64,000 bases of DNA from Streptosporangium sp. NBC_01495 (GCF_036250735.1 NZ_CP109430.1:6572001-6636000); one strand, 5' to 3'; shown: positions 50,409 through 60,282, counted from the first letter of the stretch. Made by a program: numbers and translations. Notes: generated by a model not told the origin, from the sequence alone.

Positions 50409-51253
50409 CGTCCCCTCGCCTGGCGCTTCTCCAGCCGGGACGCGAGATAGCCCAGCGGAATGGTGACCAGTAGATACGTCACGCCTACGACCAGGATGGG
50501 CGTGGCGTTGGCATAGGTCGAGGCCATGTCGTTGCCGAACTTCGTGAGTTCGACGTAGTCGCCGGAGACGCCGAGGAACAGCACCAGCGAGGAGTCCTTG
50601 AGAAGGGACACGAACTGGTTCGTCGTCGGCGGGATGACGATGCGCACGGCCTGCGGGATGACGATGGTGACCATGGCCCGTGTGTACGACATGCCCAGCG
50701 AGCGGGCCGCCTCCATCTGCCCCTTGGGCACCGCCTGGAGTCCGGCGCGCAGCGTCTCGGCCATGTAGGCCGAGCCGACGATCGTCAGGCCCAGGATGCC
50801 CTGGCCGTACGTGCCGCCGGGCACCTCGAAGCCGGTGATGGCCAGCGGCAGGAACAGGATGAGCAGGAAGATCAGCAGGGCGGGCAGGCCACGGAAGATC
50901 TCGATGTAGGCGACCGCGATCCACCGGTAGGGCCGCACCGACGACAGCCGCATCAGCGCGAACAGCAGGCCGAGCAGGAAGGCGAAGACGAAACCGCCGA
51001 CCGAGTAGATGATCGTGTTCTTCAACGCGATCGTGAACAGGTCGGGAAGCGTCTTCTCGGCGACGTCGAGCCTGGTGAAGTTCTCGCCAAGCTTGCCCCA
51101 CTCGATGCGCAGGGCGAGGAAGACCACCACGGCCGCCAGTACGAGGTACTGGACGCCTCTGCTGATCTGCTGCCTCTTGCGGGGACTGAGCCCACTCCCG
51201 GCGGGGGCGCCCCCGCCGGGAGTGGGCTCGGTCGTCGTTGGCTGGTCGGTCAT
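50405..51253 (-). CDS. Polar amino-acid ABC transporter permease
   Basis: 282 aa. HisM-type permease: five to six membrane helices; EAA-type motif [24 protein letters not shown] and [27 protein letters not shown] 40-residue Pro/Thr/Gly-rich cytoplasmic N terminus precedes the first helix. It starts 3 bp after the binding-protein stop. A single permease gene suggests a homodimer. Confidence 0.92.
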   Translation of the reverse strand: MTDQPTTTEPTPGGGAPAGSGLSPRKRQQISRGVQYLVLAAVVVFLALRIEWGKLGENFTRLDVAEKTLPDLFTIALKNTIIYSVGGFVFAFLLGLLFALMRLSSVRPYRWIAVAYIEIFRGLPALLIFLLILFLPLAITGFEVPGGTYGQGILGLTIVGSAYMAETLRAGLQAVPKGQMEAARSLGMSYTRAMVTIVIPQAVRIVIPPTTNQFVSLLKDSSLVLFLGVSGDYVELTKFGNDMASTYANATPILVVGVTYLLVTIPLGYLASRLEKRQARGR

Positions 51254-51256
51254 CGA

Positions 51257-52120
51257 TTAACCGAGCTCGCCGGGCTTCTTACCGAACCACTTGACGAAGA
51301 TCTGCTCGTAGGTGCCGTCGGCCTTGGCCTCGGTGATCGAGTCGTTGATCGCCTTGAGCAGGATCGGGTCGGAGCCCTTCTTCAGGCCGATGCCGTACTG
51401 CTCGCCGGTGTCGAGGCTGGCGGCCAGCTCGAACTTGTCGGCGATCTCGGGCTTCTTCAGCCAGGTCAGGACGACCGGGAGGTCCTGGACGATCACGTCG
51501 ACCTGGCCGGACTGCAGGCCCAGCAGCTCCTTGGGAGAGTCGGCGAACTCCTTCGGGTCGAGACCCTTCCCCTTGACGTAGTCGAGGCCCGTGGTCGAGG
51601 CCTGGGCGCCGAGCTTGAGGCCCTTCGCCTTCACCTCGTCGAGGGTCTTGACGCCGCTCCCCTTCTTGGCCAGCAGAGCCTGCGTGGCGTCGAAGTAGGG
51701 CTCGGAGAAGTCGATGTTGGCCTTGCGCTCCTCGGTGATCGTCATACCGGCGGCGGCGACGTCACACTTGTTGGTGGCCATCGCCGCGCCGCTCTTGATG
51801 ACGGCGAAGTCGATGTCGACGATCTCCTGCGTCAGGCCGAGCTTCTTGGCGGCCAGGTCGACGATGTCGACGTCGAAGCCGACGACCTTGTCGCCCTCCT
51901 TGAACTGGAAGGGCTCGTACGGAAGGTTGGTGCAGGTGGTCAGCTTGCCGGGAGTGACGAGCTTGGGGCCGGCCGCAGCCGCGGGAGCGCTTGCCGAGGC
52001 ACCATCGCTCGGGCTGGCGGAGGTGGACCCGCCACCACCGCAGGCCGAAAGGCCGAGCGCACCGGCGACGACCATGGCGCCCACCGCCATCGCACGACGG
52101 GAAACAAAACTCAGGCCCAC
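51257..52120 (-). CDS. Polar amino-acid ABC transporter substrate-binding lipoprotein
   Basis: 287 aa, GTG start with GGAGG 5 nt upstream. Lipobox LGLSAC after a basic n-region; an Ala/Ser-rich linker, then the SBP_bac_3 fold ([68 protein letters not shown]). Such proteins bind glutamine, glutamate or basic amino acids; which one is not predictable here. First gene of the operon. Confidence 0.93.
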   Translation of the reverse strand: MGLSFVSRRAMAVGAMVVAGALGLSACGGGGSTSASPSDGASASAPAAAAGPKLVTPGKLTTCTNLPYEPFQFKEGDKVVGFDVDIVDLAAKKLGLTQEIVDIDFAVIKSGAAMATNKCDVAAAGMTITEERKANIDFSEPYFDATQALLAKKGSGVKTLDEVKAKGLKLGAQASTTGLDYVKGKGLDPKEFADSPKELLGLQSGQVDVIVQDLPVVLTWLKKPEIADKFELAASLDTGEQYGIGLKKGSDPILLKAINDSITEAKADGTYEQIFVKWFGKKPGELG

Positions 52121-52360
52121 GAAGGCCTCCTTACGGTCAATGTCGCTTCTTGTATGGATACCTCAGTGCAGGTCATGCTTCATCACCTGCATAATCATGC
52201 AGATCACCACTACGACACAATTCGGACAACAACCGCGTCCGGAGTTTTCTGTTCAATACCCTGCCCACGCGCGGATCCGGGCGCCGACAGTTGCCGAATC
52301 GCCAACCGACAGCCGGGGAGCCGTTGAACTCCAGGATCTACCTCGGTTACGTTGCCGAGT

Positions 52361-52921
52361 GTGCGTGATCCCCTGGTCCTGCTCACCGGTGCCGCCCTCG
52401 CCGCCACCGTCCTGTCCGGCTGCTCCGGAGCGGGCCCGGCCGGTCCCGCCTCTCCCCAGGCCACGCCCACCCCGACCTACGAGCTCCCGCCGCGCCCGGT
52501 ACGGCCGAGCGAGAGCCCCGTCAGGGCCGCGCCGGTCACCGACGGCGACACCCGGTTCCAGGTGATCGGCCTGCAGAAGGGACTGAGCGGCTTCTTCGGC
52601 AGCCACGCCGAGTGGCAGGCCAAGGGCCAGTACGTGGTCGTACGGATCCTCGTGGAGAACCCCGGCCGCACCAACGCCCGCTTCGACGCCAAGCGGCAGA
52701 GGCTCGTCGCCGCCGACGGCACCACCTACGGGATCGACAAGTTCGCGCAGGCCATCAAGCGGCAGCCCGACGAGCTCCCGCTCGGCGCCCAGGTCAGGGT
52801 CGAGATGGACCTCTGGTACGACATCCCCAAGGAGGCGAAGGTCTCCGCGATCCGGCTGTTCGGCGATCCGCCCCTCGGCGTGACCGGCAGCACCGACGGC
52901 GTGCAGGTGCCGCTGCCCTGA
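52361..52921 (+). CDS. Putative lipoprotein, DUF4352-like
   Basis: 186 aa from GTG 52361 (a TTG at 52352 is possible). Short signal LVLLTGAALAATVLSGC with lipobox LSGC; then Pro/Thr linker and an immunoglobulin-like domain (DTRFQVIGLQKGLSGFFGSHAEWQAKGQYVVVRILVENPGR, FDAKRQRLVAADGTTYGID) that fits DUF4352/TRF2-like extracellular domains. Function unknown; adjacent to, but divergent from, the amino-acid transporter operon. Confidence 0.8.
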   Translation: MRDPLVLLTGAALAATVLSGCSGAGPAGPASPQATPTPTYELPPRPVRPSESPVRAAPVTDGDTRFQVIGLQKGLSGFFGSHAEWQAKGQYVVVRILVENPGRTNARFDAKRQRLVAADGTTYGIDKFAQAIKRQPDELPLGAQVRVEMDLWYDIPKEAKVSAIRLFGDPPLGVTGSTDGVQVPLP

Positions 52922-53096
52922 GCGGGGGACCCGCGGGACGGGCTCGCGTACCGGCGGGTGCGGACCCGCCGCGCGAGTGCGCGACGGGCCCGTCACCTGC
53001 CACGAGGCCGTGAAGACCCTGGAAGCACGAGCCGGGGCGGTTCTTCCATGACGTCTCACCGTCCTCTGCGGGACCGCGACCCGCGGGTGCGCGACG

Positions 53097-53903
53097 TCAG
53101 GGCAGCTCTTCCGTGACCTCTCGCCTCTCCTGCGGAGCGGGAGCCGGGGGCGCCGGAGCGGGAGCGACCTGCGCCACCTCCGCCTCCAGGTCGAGCTCCG
53201 CACCGCCGCCCAGGTAGGCGGCCTGCACGGCGGGGTCGTTGAGCAGCTCGTCCGCGGGCGCGCTCTTGACCACCTTCCCGGTCTCCAGGACGTAGGCGCG
53301 GTGAGCCAGCTTCAGCGCCTGCTGGGCGTTCTGCTCCACCAGCAGCACCGTGGTGCCGCGGCGGTTGATCTCCTCGATGATCTCGAAGATCTGCTGCACC
53401 AGCAGCGGCGCCAGGCCCATCGACGGCTCGTCCAGCAGCAGCACCTTGGGCTTGGCCATCAGCGCGCGGCCGATGGCGAGCATCTGCTGCTCGCCGCCGG
53501 ACATCGTGCCGCCCATCTGGGTCCTGCGCTCCGCCAGGCGGGGGAACAGCTCATAGACCTCGGCCAGGTCGGCGCTGAAGTCACCCGAGCGCGTGTACGC
53601 GCCCATGAGCAGGTTGTCGTGCACCGTCATGCCGGGGAACACCCCCCGGCCCTCGGGCGCCTGCCCCAGACCCGCGAGGACCCGCTGGTGGCCGGGCATC
53701 TTGCTGATGTCCTTGCCATCGAAGGTGATGCTCCCCGACGACAGGCCGCGCAGGCCCGAGATCGTCTTCAGGGTCGTGGTCTTGCCCGCCCCGTTCGCCC
53801 CGATGAGCGTGACGATCTCGCCCTCGTTCACCTCGACCGAGATGCCCTTGAGCGCCTCGATCTTGCCGTAGTGGACACGAATGTCCTTGACCTCAAGAAG
53901 CAT
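53097..53903 (-). CDS. livF: Branched-chain amino-acid-type ABC transporter ATPase
   Basis: 268 aa from ATG 53903, overlapping livG by 11 bp. LLEVKDIRVHYGKIEALKGIS, Walker A GANGAGKTT, signature MSGGEQQMLAIGRALMAKPKVLLLDEPSMGL are characteristic of LivF. The C-terminal ~35 residues are an Ala/Pro/Glu tail not needed for the fold. Last gene of the liv operon. Confidence 0.93.
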   Translation of the reverse strand: MLLEVKDIRVHYGKIEALKGISVEVNEGEIVTLIGANGAGKTTTLKTISGLRGLSSGSITFDGKDISKMPGHQRVLAGLGQAPEGRGVFPGMTVHDNLLMGAYTRSGDFSADLAEVYELFPRLAERRTQMGGTMSGGEQQMLAIGRALMAKPKVLLLDEPSMGLAPLLVQQIFEIIEEINRRGTTVLLVEQNAQQALKLAHRAYVLETGKVVKSAPADELLNDPAVQAAYLGGGAELDLEAEVAQVAPAPAPPAPAPQERREVTEELP

Positions 53904-54741
53904 CGGCGGGAGCTCCCAAATACGCCTCGATGACCCGGGGGTCGGTCCGCACCTCGTCCGGCAGGCCATCGGCGATCTTCTGGCCGAAGTCCAGCACCGC
54001 GATGCGGTCACTGATGCCCATGATGAGGCTCATGTCGTGCTCGATGATCAAAATCGTCCGGCCCGCGTCGCGGATGTCCCGGATCAACTGCTGCAGCGCC
54101 ACCTTCTCCGCCGGGTTCATACCGGCGGCGGGCTCGTCCAGCAGCAGCAGCTTCGGGTTGGTCGCCAGCGCGCGGGCGATCTCCAGACGGCGCTGGTCAC
54201 CGTACGGCAGGTTCTTGGCGTGCTCGTTGGCGCGGTGTGAGATGCCGACGAAGTCGAGCAACTCCATCGCCAGCCTGCGCCCGTCCTTCTCGGCCCGGCG
54301 GTGCCAGGGAAGCCCCAGCGCCACGCTGACCATGCCCGACCTGTGGTGCGCGTCCGCGCCCACCATGACGTTCTCGATGGCCGTCATGTTGTGGAACAGC
54401 CGGATGTTCTGGAACGTGCGGGCGATGCCCCGCTTGGTGATCTTGAAGCGCTTGACGCCGCTGATCCTGTCGTCCAGGAAGCGGACCTCGCCCTCGGTCG
54501 GCTGGTAGACGCCGGTCACCACGTTGAAGACCGTGGTCTTTCCCGCGCCGTTCGGGCCGATGAGAGCGAAGATCTCTCCCTCGTTGATGGTCAGGTTGAC
54601 CTCACGCAGTGCCGTGACACCGCCGAACCGCATGACGAGGTTCTTCAGCTCCAGCATGACGCGGCCGGTGCGCTCCGCCTCGACCGTCTTGGGGTTCGTA
54701 GCGGCCGGGTCCACCTCGGCCGCGTTCGCTTCGGTGCTCAC
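53893..54741 (-). CDS. livG: Branched-chain amino-acid-type ABC transporter ATPase
   Basis: 282 aa; GTG overlaps the livM stop by 4 bp. LivG features: Walker A GPNGAGKTT, the LivG-specific RTFQNIRLF and MTAIENVMVG, PYGDQRRLEIARALATNPKLLLLDEPAAGMNP signature. Partner of LivF in a heterodimer. N-terminal 25 residues are variable. Confidence 0.94.
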   Translation of the reverse strand: MSTEANAAEVDPAATNPKTVEAERTGRVMLELKNLVMRFGGVTALREVNLTINEGEIFALIGPNGAGKTTVFNVVTGVYQPTEGEVRFLDDRISGVKRFKITKRGIARTFQNIRLFHNMTAIENVMVGADAHHRSGMVSVALGLPWHRRAEKDGRRLAMELLDFVGISHRANEHAKNLPYGDQRRLEIARALATNPKLLLLDEPAAGMNPAEKVALQQLIRDIRDAGRTILIIEHDMSLIMGISDRIAVLDFGQKIADGLPDEVRTDPRVIEAYLGAPADAS

Positions 54742-55907
54742 TTGGAAGCCGCCTCCTCACCGTGCGACTCGGGCCCGGGAACCTCGGCCCCGAGCGTACC
54801 CATCCCGCCTGACCCCTCTTTCAGCTCCGCCCTGCGTTGACGCGATGGCAGCAGACCCTCCGGACGGAAGATCATCAGTGCCACGAGCACCGCGCCGAAG
54901 ATCAGCATGCGGTACTCCTGCAGGCCGCGGAACCGCTCGGGCAGCCACGCCACCACGAAGGCGCCCAGCATGACACCCGGCAGGTTGCCCGCGCCGCCCA
55001 TGACCACCGCGGCCAGGATCGTCGCCGACAGCAGGAACTGGAAGTCGTTCGGGTTGATCGAGATGGCCTTCGCCGCCCACAGCACGCCCATCGCGCCACC
55101 GATGGAGGCGCCGATGGCGAAGGCGAGCATCTTGAAGCGGAACGTCGGCACGCCCATGACCTCGGCCGCGTCCTCGTCCTCGCGGATCGCCGCCCAGGCA
55201 CGCCCGACCCGGCTCTTCTCCCAGCGCTTCACCAGGATGATCACGATGACGGCCAGCGCGACCAGCAGGTAGTAGTAGGGCCGCGGATCCAGCACGCCGT
55301 ACTTGAGGGGATCGACCCCGAACACGTTGGGGATGCTGATCCCGAACAGGTGCAGGTCCTCGTAGCTCGGCGGGTGCGGGATGCCGCGGATGCCGTTCGG
55401 GCCGCCGATCTCGTCGGTGTTGCGGGCGGTGATGCGAATGATCTCGCCGAAGCCCAGCGTGACGATCGCCAGATAGTCACCGCGCAACCGCAGTGTCGGA
55501 GCGCCCAGCGTGATGCCCGACAGGGCGCAGATCGCGATGCCGACCAGCAGGATGAGCCAGAAGTTCCAGCCCAGCCGGGTGCCGATCAGCGCCATCGCGT
55601 AACCGCCGACCGCGTAGAACGCGACGAAGCCCAGGTCGAGCAGGCCGGCCTGGCCGACCACCACGTTCAGGCCGATCGCCAGGACCACGTACGTCCCGAT
55701 CGGGAAGAACAGGATGCTCGCCCAGTCGGTGTAGGGCGACATGAAGGGGGCGAGGCTCTCCGACGGCAACAGCAGCGCCCCGACGATCAGGGCCACATAC
55801 AGGATCCAGCGCTGCCAGCCGGGAGTGATCTGCCAGCGATCGTGCATGTCGTCACCGAAGCGGCCGAGACCGGTGCGGATGCCTGCCAGGGGATTCTTCT
55901 GGTTCAT
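54738..55907 (-). CDS. livM: Branched-chain amino-acid-type ABC transporter permease
   Basis: 389 aa. About ten hydrophobic helices; YVVLAIGLNVVVGQAGLLDLGFVAFYAVGGYA and VTLGFGEIIRITARNTDEIGG are the LivM signature, with RAWAAIREDEDAAEVMGV the cytoplasmic coupling loop. Its start overlaps the livH stop by 4 bp. C terminus Gly/Glu-rich. Confidence 0.94.
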   Translation of the reverse strand: MNQKNPLAGIRTGLGRFGDDMHDRWQITPGWQRWILYVALIVGALLLPSESLAPFMSPYTDWASILFFPIGTYVVLAIGLNVVVGQAGLLDLGFVAFYAVGGYAMALIGTRLGWNFWLILLVGIAICALSGITLGAPTLRLRGDYLAIVTLGFGEIIRITARNTDEIGGPNGIRGIPHPPSYEDLHLFGISIPNVFGVDPLKYGVLDPRPYYYLLVALAVIVIILVKRWEKSRVGRAWAAIREDEDAAEVMGVPTFRFKMLAFAIGASIGGAMGVLWAAKAISINPNDFQFLLSATILAAVVMGGAGNLPGVMLGAFVVAWLPERFRGLQEYRMLIFGAVLVALMIFRPEGLLPSRQRRAELKEGSGGMGTLGAEVPGPESHGEEAASK

Positions 55908-56872
55908 GCGCGCGCCTGCTGGAGTGATTCACCGAGGATGCCGGTGGGGCGGAACATCAGGACCAAGACGAGGATGGTGAAGGAGATCACGTGCTTCCAG
56001 TCGGAGCCGAAGAAGATGGCCCCGTAGTTCTCCACCAGCCCGAGCGTGATTCCGCCGACCAGGGCGCCGCGCAGGTTACCGATGCCACCGAGGACCGCCG
56101 CGGTGAACGCCTTGATACCGAAGAGGAATCCGATGTAGTAGTTCGTGTTCTCATACGAGATCAGGTAGAGCGCGCCCGCCACACCGGCCATGCCGCCGCC
56201 GATGAGGAAGGTCATCCGGACGATCCGGTTGATGTCGACGCCCATCAGGACGGCCGCCTCGGGATTCTGCGCGGTGGCGCGAATACCCCGGCCGATCTTC
56301 GTCCGGTTCACCAGGGCGTCCAGCGCGATCATCATGCCGACCGCGGCGACGATGACGAAGATCTGGTCGACCCGGACCACATGGCCGAAGATCGAGAAGA
56401 GCTCGGTCCGCTCCATGATGCGGGGCAGACCCATCTGGATCCTGCCCTGCTCGGGACGGTTGAAGACGTTCGGGATCACCAGGAGCGCGAACAGCTCCTG
56501 CAGGAAGATCGAAGCGCCGATCGCCGAGATCAGCGCCGCCAGCCGGGACGCGCCGCGCTTGCGCAGCGGCCGGTAGGCGATTCGCTCCAGCGCCACCGCG
56601 GTGCCCGCCGAGGCGAGCATGCCGGCCAGGATCATCGCCAGGATGAGGCCGACCAGCGCGATGCCCGTGAGGGGCGAGTTGATGCCGAACACGAACGGTA
56701 CGAACATCGCACCGAAGGTGCCGATCATGAAAACTTCGGAATGCGCGAAGTTGATCAGCCGTAGCACGCCGTACACCATGGTGTAACCGAGCGCGATCAG
56801 GGCGTAGATCGAGCCAAAGGCCAGGCCGTCGATCGTCGCCGGCCAGAACTGATTGATGAAGTCATTGAGCAC
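55904..56872 (-). CDS. livH: Branched-chain amino-acid-type ABC transporter permease
   Basis: 322 aa, GTG start. IDGLAFGSIYALIALGYTMVYGVLRLINFAHSEVFMIG is the LivH N terminus, RGIRATAQNPEAAVLMGVDINR the coupling helix. Forms the channel with LivM. Separated from the binding-protein gene by 161 bp carrying a hairpin. Confidence 0.94.
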   Translation of the reverse strand: MLNDFINQFWPATIDGLAFGSIYALIALGYTMVYGVLRLINFAHSEVFMIGTFGAMFVPFVFGINSPLTGIALVGLILAMILAGMLASAGTAVALERIAYRPLRKRGASRLAALISAIGASIFLQELFALLVIPNVFNRPEQGRIQMGLPRIMERTELFSIFGHVVRVDQIFVIVAAVGMMIALDALVNRTKIGRGIRATAQNPEAAVLMGVDINRIVRMTFLIGGGMAGVAGALYLISYENTNYYIGFLFGIKAFTAAVLGGIGNLRGALVGGITLGLVENYGAIFFGSDWKHVISFTILVLVLMFRPTGILGESLQQARA

Positions 56873-56964
56873 TAGGGTTTACCACTTCTAGCGGGGGTCG
56901 CCTGCACGTCCGGGTAGCACACCGCCTCCAGCAGAACCTCGTGGACTCTCTGGAAGTACGAGAG

Positions 56965-56995
56965 GAGCGGGAACGCATCCGCGGCGTTCCCGCTC
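56965..56995 (-). terminator. Partial terminator between the binding protein and livH
   Basis: Perfect 12-bp stem GAGCGGGAACGC/GCGTTCCCGCTC with a 7-nt loop, ~40 bp after the binding-protein stop. Such hairpins commonly cut read-through so that binding protein is made in excess. Confidence 0.8.
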
Positions 56996-57033
56996 CCCGC
57001 GCGTCGAACTACCTACTGTCCTTCAGCGCCGGA

Positions 57034-58236
57034 CTAGCCCAGCTTGGCCTCGGTGGCCTTGCCCAGCAGGCCGATGGCGCCGTCCTTGACCTGGTAGATG
57101 TAGATGTCCTTCGCCGCGACCTCACCGTTGGCCTCGAACTTGACCTGCTTCGAGACGCCCGCGAGGTCCACCGTGGCGATGAACTCGTTGATCTTGTCAG
57201 GGGTGACGTTGCCCGCCTTGATGGCGTCGACGAAGACCGTCGCGGCGTCGAAACCCTCGGCCGCGTAGATGGCCGGGTCGGCGCTGTAGGCGGCCTTGTA
57301 GGCGTCGGCGAAGGCCTTCACCTTGGCGTCGGTGACGTCCGGGGTGGCGATGTAGCAGGGGCAGCCGACCAGCGCGCCCTCGGCGTTGTCGGCACCGGCG
57401 CCGTCGATCAGGCCCTTGTCCAGCGAACCGTCGCCGGACAGGAACTTCGCGGTCACGCCCTTGTCGCGGAGCTGCTTGAGCAGGTTGCCGCCCGCGGCGT
57501 AGTAACCGCCGAAGAAGATCGCTTCGGGCTTGGCCGCCGCGACCTTGTTCACCACGGAGGAGAAGTCACTCTCGGCCGGGTCGAGCGAGTCGGTCTCGGG
57601 CTTCACGCCCTTGGCCTCGAGCGCGCCCTTGACGGCGTCGGCCAGCGGCTTGCCGTACTCGGACTTGTCGTCGATGACGAAGACCTTCTTCGCGCCGACA
57701 CCGGTCGCGATGAAGTCGCCGATGCCGGGGCCCTGGATGCTGTCGCTCGGCAGCACGCGGTGCCAGTACTTCCAGCCGTTCGTCGCCAGCGCGGCGTTGG
57801 TGGCGGACGCCGAGATGCTCGGCAGCTTCGCCTCCTCCAGCACCGGCGCCACCTGGGCGGACTCACCGGAGAACGCGGGGCCGATCAAACCGACGATCTT
57901 GTCGGTCTTGATGGCCTGCTGGGCCAGGGCGACCGCCTTCGACGGGTCCGCCTGGCTGTCGTACTCAACCAGCTCGATCTTCACGGCCGGGTTGGTCTTG
58001 TTGTACTCGTCGACGACGAGCTTCGCACCGTTCCGGGGGGGAATGACGATGCCGGCGTTGGCGCCGGTCAGGTCGCCCATGAAGCCAAGCTTGACGGTAC
58101 TGGGGGCGGCAGCACTGGAGCCACCCTCAGCCGCCGGCGTGGCCTCCGTACCACCGCTGCTGCAGGCAGCGAGACCGAGGGTGAGCGCCACACCGGCGGC
58201 AAGCACTCCACCGAGGCGTGCAGTCTTAGGCCGCAA
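57034..58236 (-). CDS. livK: Branched-chain amino-acid-type ABC transporter substrate-binding lipoprotein
   Basis: 400 aa; TTG start with GGAAGG 6 nt upstream. Lipobox LGLAAC then a Ser/Gly/Ala linker and the Peripla_BP_6 fold: TVKLGFMGDLTGANAGIVIPPRNGAKLVVDEYN, GLIGPAFSGESAQVAPVLEEAKLPSISASATNAAL. Ligand could be leucine, isoleucine, valine or another amide; the specificity is not readable by eye. Confidence 0.93.
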   Translation of the reverse strand: MRPKTARLGGVLAAGVALTLGLAACSSGGTEATPAAEGGSSAAAPSTVKLGFMGDLTGANAGIVIPPRNGAKLVVDEYNKTNPAVKIELVEYDSQADPSKAVALAQQAIKTDKIVGLIGPAFSGESAQVAPVLEEAKLPSISASATNAALATNGWKYWHRVLPSDSIQGPGIGDFIATGVGAKKVFVIDDKSEYGKPLADAVKGALEAKGVKPETDSLDPAESDFSSVVNKVAAAKPEAIFFGGYYAAGGNLLKQLRDKGVTAKFLSGDGSLDKGLIDGAGADNAEGALVGCPCYIATPDVTDAKVKAFADAYKAAYSADPAIYAAEGFDAATVFVDAIKAGNVTPDKINEFIATVDLAGVSKQVKFEANGEVAAKDIYIYQVKDGAIGLLGKATEAKLG

Positions 58237-58548
58237 GGTTGCCTTCCTTTCGCCCGGTCCCTCGTCAGGACCGAGTTCACAGATGCCCTTCCCTGGCGGG
58301 TGGCCAGGGGTTGTGTCGGTTAGTACAACTAGCGGATGTCACGGGTCGATACAGGACGGCCCACCGTTACCGCTTCGTTATAACACCGATCCTTTTCGGC
58401 TATCAGATACAAAAGCCGTGGTCACTGGCAACCTTACGGTCTCCACGGGAGTCGCTCGGGCCGTCCGGAGACCCGCTCCGCGCCCCCTGGAACGCACCCT
58501 GCGGGCACCCGGCGGGCACGGCCCTCAAAAATGGTCAAAACCACCCGT
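58237..58548. other. Intergenic region upstream of the liv operon
   Basis: 312 bp holding the promoter for the binding-protein gene and the downstream end of pdtaR. An AT-richer patch around 58375-58420 (CTATCAGATAC) is the likely promoter area. No gene or repeat array seen. Confidence 0.5.
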
Positions 58549-59151
58549 TCAGGACTCTGGGGCCTCTGCCTCGGGCTCCGTCCCGTCCGCCACCACGATC
58601 TGCGCCACCTGCCGCATGCTCAACCTGCGATCCATCGACGCCTTCTGGATCCATCGGAACGCCTGCGGCTCACTCCAGCCGCGCCGCTCCATCAGCAGAC
58701 CCTTGGCCCGCTCCACGAGCTTGCGCGTCTCCAGCCGCTCCGAGAGCGTCCCGACCTCCCGCTCCAGCGCGGCGATCTCCTGATGCCTGCTGACCGCCAT
58801 CTCGATCGCCGGAACCAGGTCCGACTTCGTGAACGGCTTCACCAGGTACGCCATCGCACCGGCGTCCCTCGCTCGCTCGACCAGATCGCGCTGCGAGAAG
58901 GCCGTGAGGATGAGACACGGCGCTATCCGCTGCGACACGATCTGCTCGGCCGCCGAGATCCCGTCCAGGATGGGCATCTTCACGTCCAGGATCACCAGAT
59001 CCGGCCGCTGTTCCATCGCCAGCTTGACCGCCGACTCCCCGTCCCCGGCCTCCGCGACGACCGCATACCCCTCCTCCTCCAGCATCTCCTTGAGATCGAG
59101 GCGGATCAGCGCCTCGTCTTCCGCGATCACCACTCGCCGCTGCGTACTCAC
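58549..59151 (-). CDS. pdtaR: Response regulator with ANTAR RNA-binding domain (PdtaR-like)
   Basis: 200 aa from GTG 59151 (TTG at 59157 also open). Receiver domain RVVIAEDEALIRLDLKEMLEEEGYAVV with phospho-acceptor Asp in LVILDVKMPILDG and Lys in AYLVKPFTKSDL; C-terminal ANTAR domain (ERAKGLLMERRGWSEPQAFRWIQKASMDRRLSMRQVAQ) that binds paired hairpins in nascent RNA to prevent termination. Orthologue of Rv1626. The kinase PdtaS is not in the window. Confidence 0.92.
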   Translation of the reverse strand: MSTQRRVVIAEDEALIRLDLKEMLEEEGYAVVAEAGDGESAVKLAMEQRPDLVILDVKMPILDGISAAEQIVSQRIAPCLILTAFSQRDLVERARDAGAMAYLVKPFTKSDLVPAIEMAVSRHQEIAALEREVGTLSERLETRKLVERAKGLLMERRGWSEPQAFRWIQKASMDRRLSMRQVAQIVVADGTEPEAEAPES

Positions 59152-59264
59152 GAGCAAGAGAGTACCGACGTCCGCTAGATTGGGACCACGCCGGTGCCCG
59201 AGAGTGATCTACTTCTAGGTAAGCTCTTAGCTGGCGCGCAAGACTCGGACAAATGCAGAAAAAT

Positions 59265-59337
59265 GCCCCGATAGACCAACGGCAGAGTCGATGGACTCAA
59301 AATCCATTCAGTGTGGGTTCGAATCCCACTCGGGGCA
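59265..59337 (+). tRNA. tRNA with CAA anticodon (Leu), short variable loop
   Basis: Acceptor GCCCCGA/TCGGGGC with A73, D-arm with GG, anticodon stem ATGGA/TCCAT with loop CTCAAAA (anticodon CAA), variable loop of only 5 nt (TCAGT), T-arm GTGGG-TTCGAAT-CCCAC. CC follows directly at 59338-59339. By anticodon it decodes UUG as leucine, yet normal bacterial tRNA-Leu has a long variable arm. The cloverleaf is intact, so I annotate it as a gene, not a relic. Confidence 0.85.
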
Positions 59338-59703
59338 CCTCTATCTGGGTTGACCCCCGAATCAGCTGATTCAGACCTCTCCGACACGATACGGAGCGCT
59401 CGACAACCGTCGGTGGCGCTTGGCGTGGCCCCTCCCCCGCGAAACCGTTGACCGCGCTCTTCACCTCTCGGCGCTCGGCCTCATCGACCGACGGGCGGTC
59501 GAACCCCAAGGTGTCTCGACTGGAGCGATCCGAAAACGGCGCACCGGTGACATCTAATACAAAAGACGGCATCGCCGTCGTCTCCCCTGCCGTGTCTGCG
59601 GACTCGAGCGGATGGTGGTTCCGCGTGCGGAGTAGGTTGCTCGGAAATGGCGTGAAGTGGCGTAGCGGGAGGCGGCGGCGTGGGAGCTGTGGAGGACGGC
59701 CGG
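59338..59703. other. Intergenic region after the tRNA
   Basis: 366 bp. A 91-codon minus frame crossing the tRNA (59297-59572) is a translation artefact of the tRNA. No integrase, attachment-site duplicate or other gene is seen. Confidence 0.5.
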
Positions 59704-60282
59704 ATGGAGCGGGGCGATCTCGGTGCCGGGCGGGTGTGCCTTCCCGAGCGGGTGAGGCTGAGCGGGCACGGGGTGGTGCTGCGGGAGTGGGGGGACGGCG
59801 ACCTGGCGGCCATGGTGGAACTGTTCGACGACCCCGAGGTGGCGTACTGGACGCCGCTGGCCTCGCCGTTCGACCCGGAGGCGGCGCGCGCCTACCTGGA
59901 GCGGGCCCGGCGGCGGCGGGCGACCGGGGAGCGGGTGCAGCTGGCGATCACCGTGGACGGCGGCGAGCCGGCGGGCGAGGTGCTGCTGATGCTGAGTGGT
60001 CTTGGCCTGGACGTCGCGGAGATCGGTTACGGGCTGGGAGCGGCCTACCGGGGGCGGGGCCTGGCGTCGGGGGCGGTGCGGGTGATGACGGAGTTCGCCC
60101 GGAGGACGGTGGGGGTGTCCCGGCTGCTGCTGGAGATCGAGGCCGACAACGCGGCGAGCGTGGCGGTGGCCCGCGCGGCGGGTTACCAGCTGACGGACGC
60201 GCCGCCGGTCCCCTCGGAGGAGAAGGGACGGCGAATGGTGTTGCGGACGTGGGAGTACGCGGAGACCGACTCTCACGGGTGA
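59704..60282 (+). CDS. GNAT family N-acetyltransferase (RimJ/RimL type)
   Basis: 192 aa from ATG 59704 (GGAGG 8 nt upstream). VRLSGHGVVLREWGDGDLAAMVELFDDPEVAYWTP is the RimJ/RimL-like N terminus, IGYGLGAAYRGRGLASGAVRVMTEFA motif A, IEADNAASVAVARAAGYQ motif B. It may acetylate a ribosomal protein, an amino acid or an antibiotic; not decidable. Confidence 0.85.
   Translation: MERGDLGAGRVCLPERVRLSGHGVVLREWGDGDLAAMVELFDDPEVAYWTPLASPFDPEAARAYLERARRRRATGERVQLAITVDGGEPAGEVLLMLSGLGLDVAEIGYGLGAAYRGRGLASGAVRVMTEFARRTVGVSRLLLEIEADNAASVAVARAAGYQLTDAPPVPSEEKGRRMVLRTWEYAETDSHG

Noticed and set aside
59265-59337. Integrated element at the tRNA
   Set aside because: No integrase or duplicated tRNA 3' end within the window.
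59297-59572. Minus frame ending VPRVGFEPTLNGF
   Set aside because: That ending is the well-known translation of a tRNA on the opposite strand.
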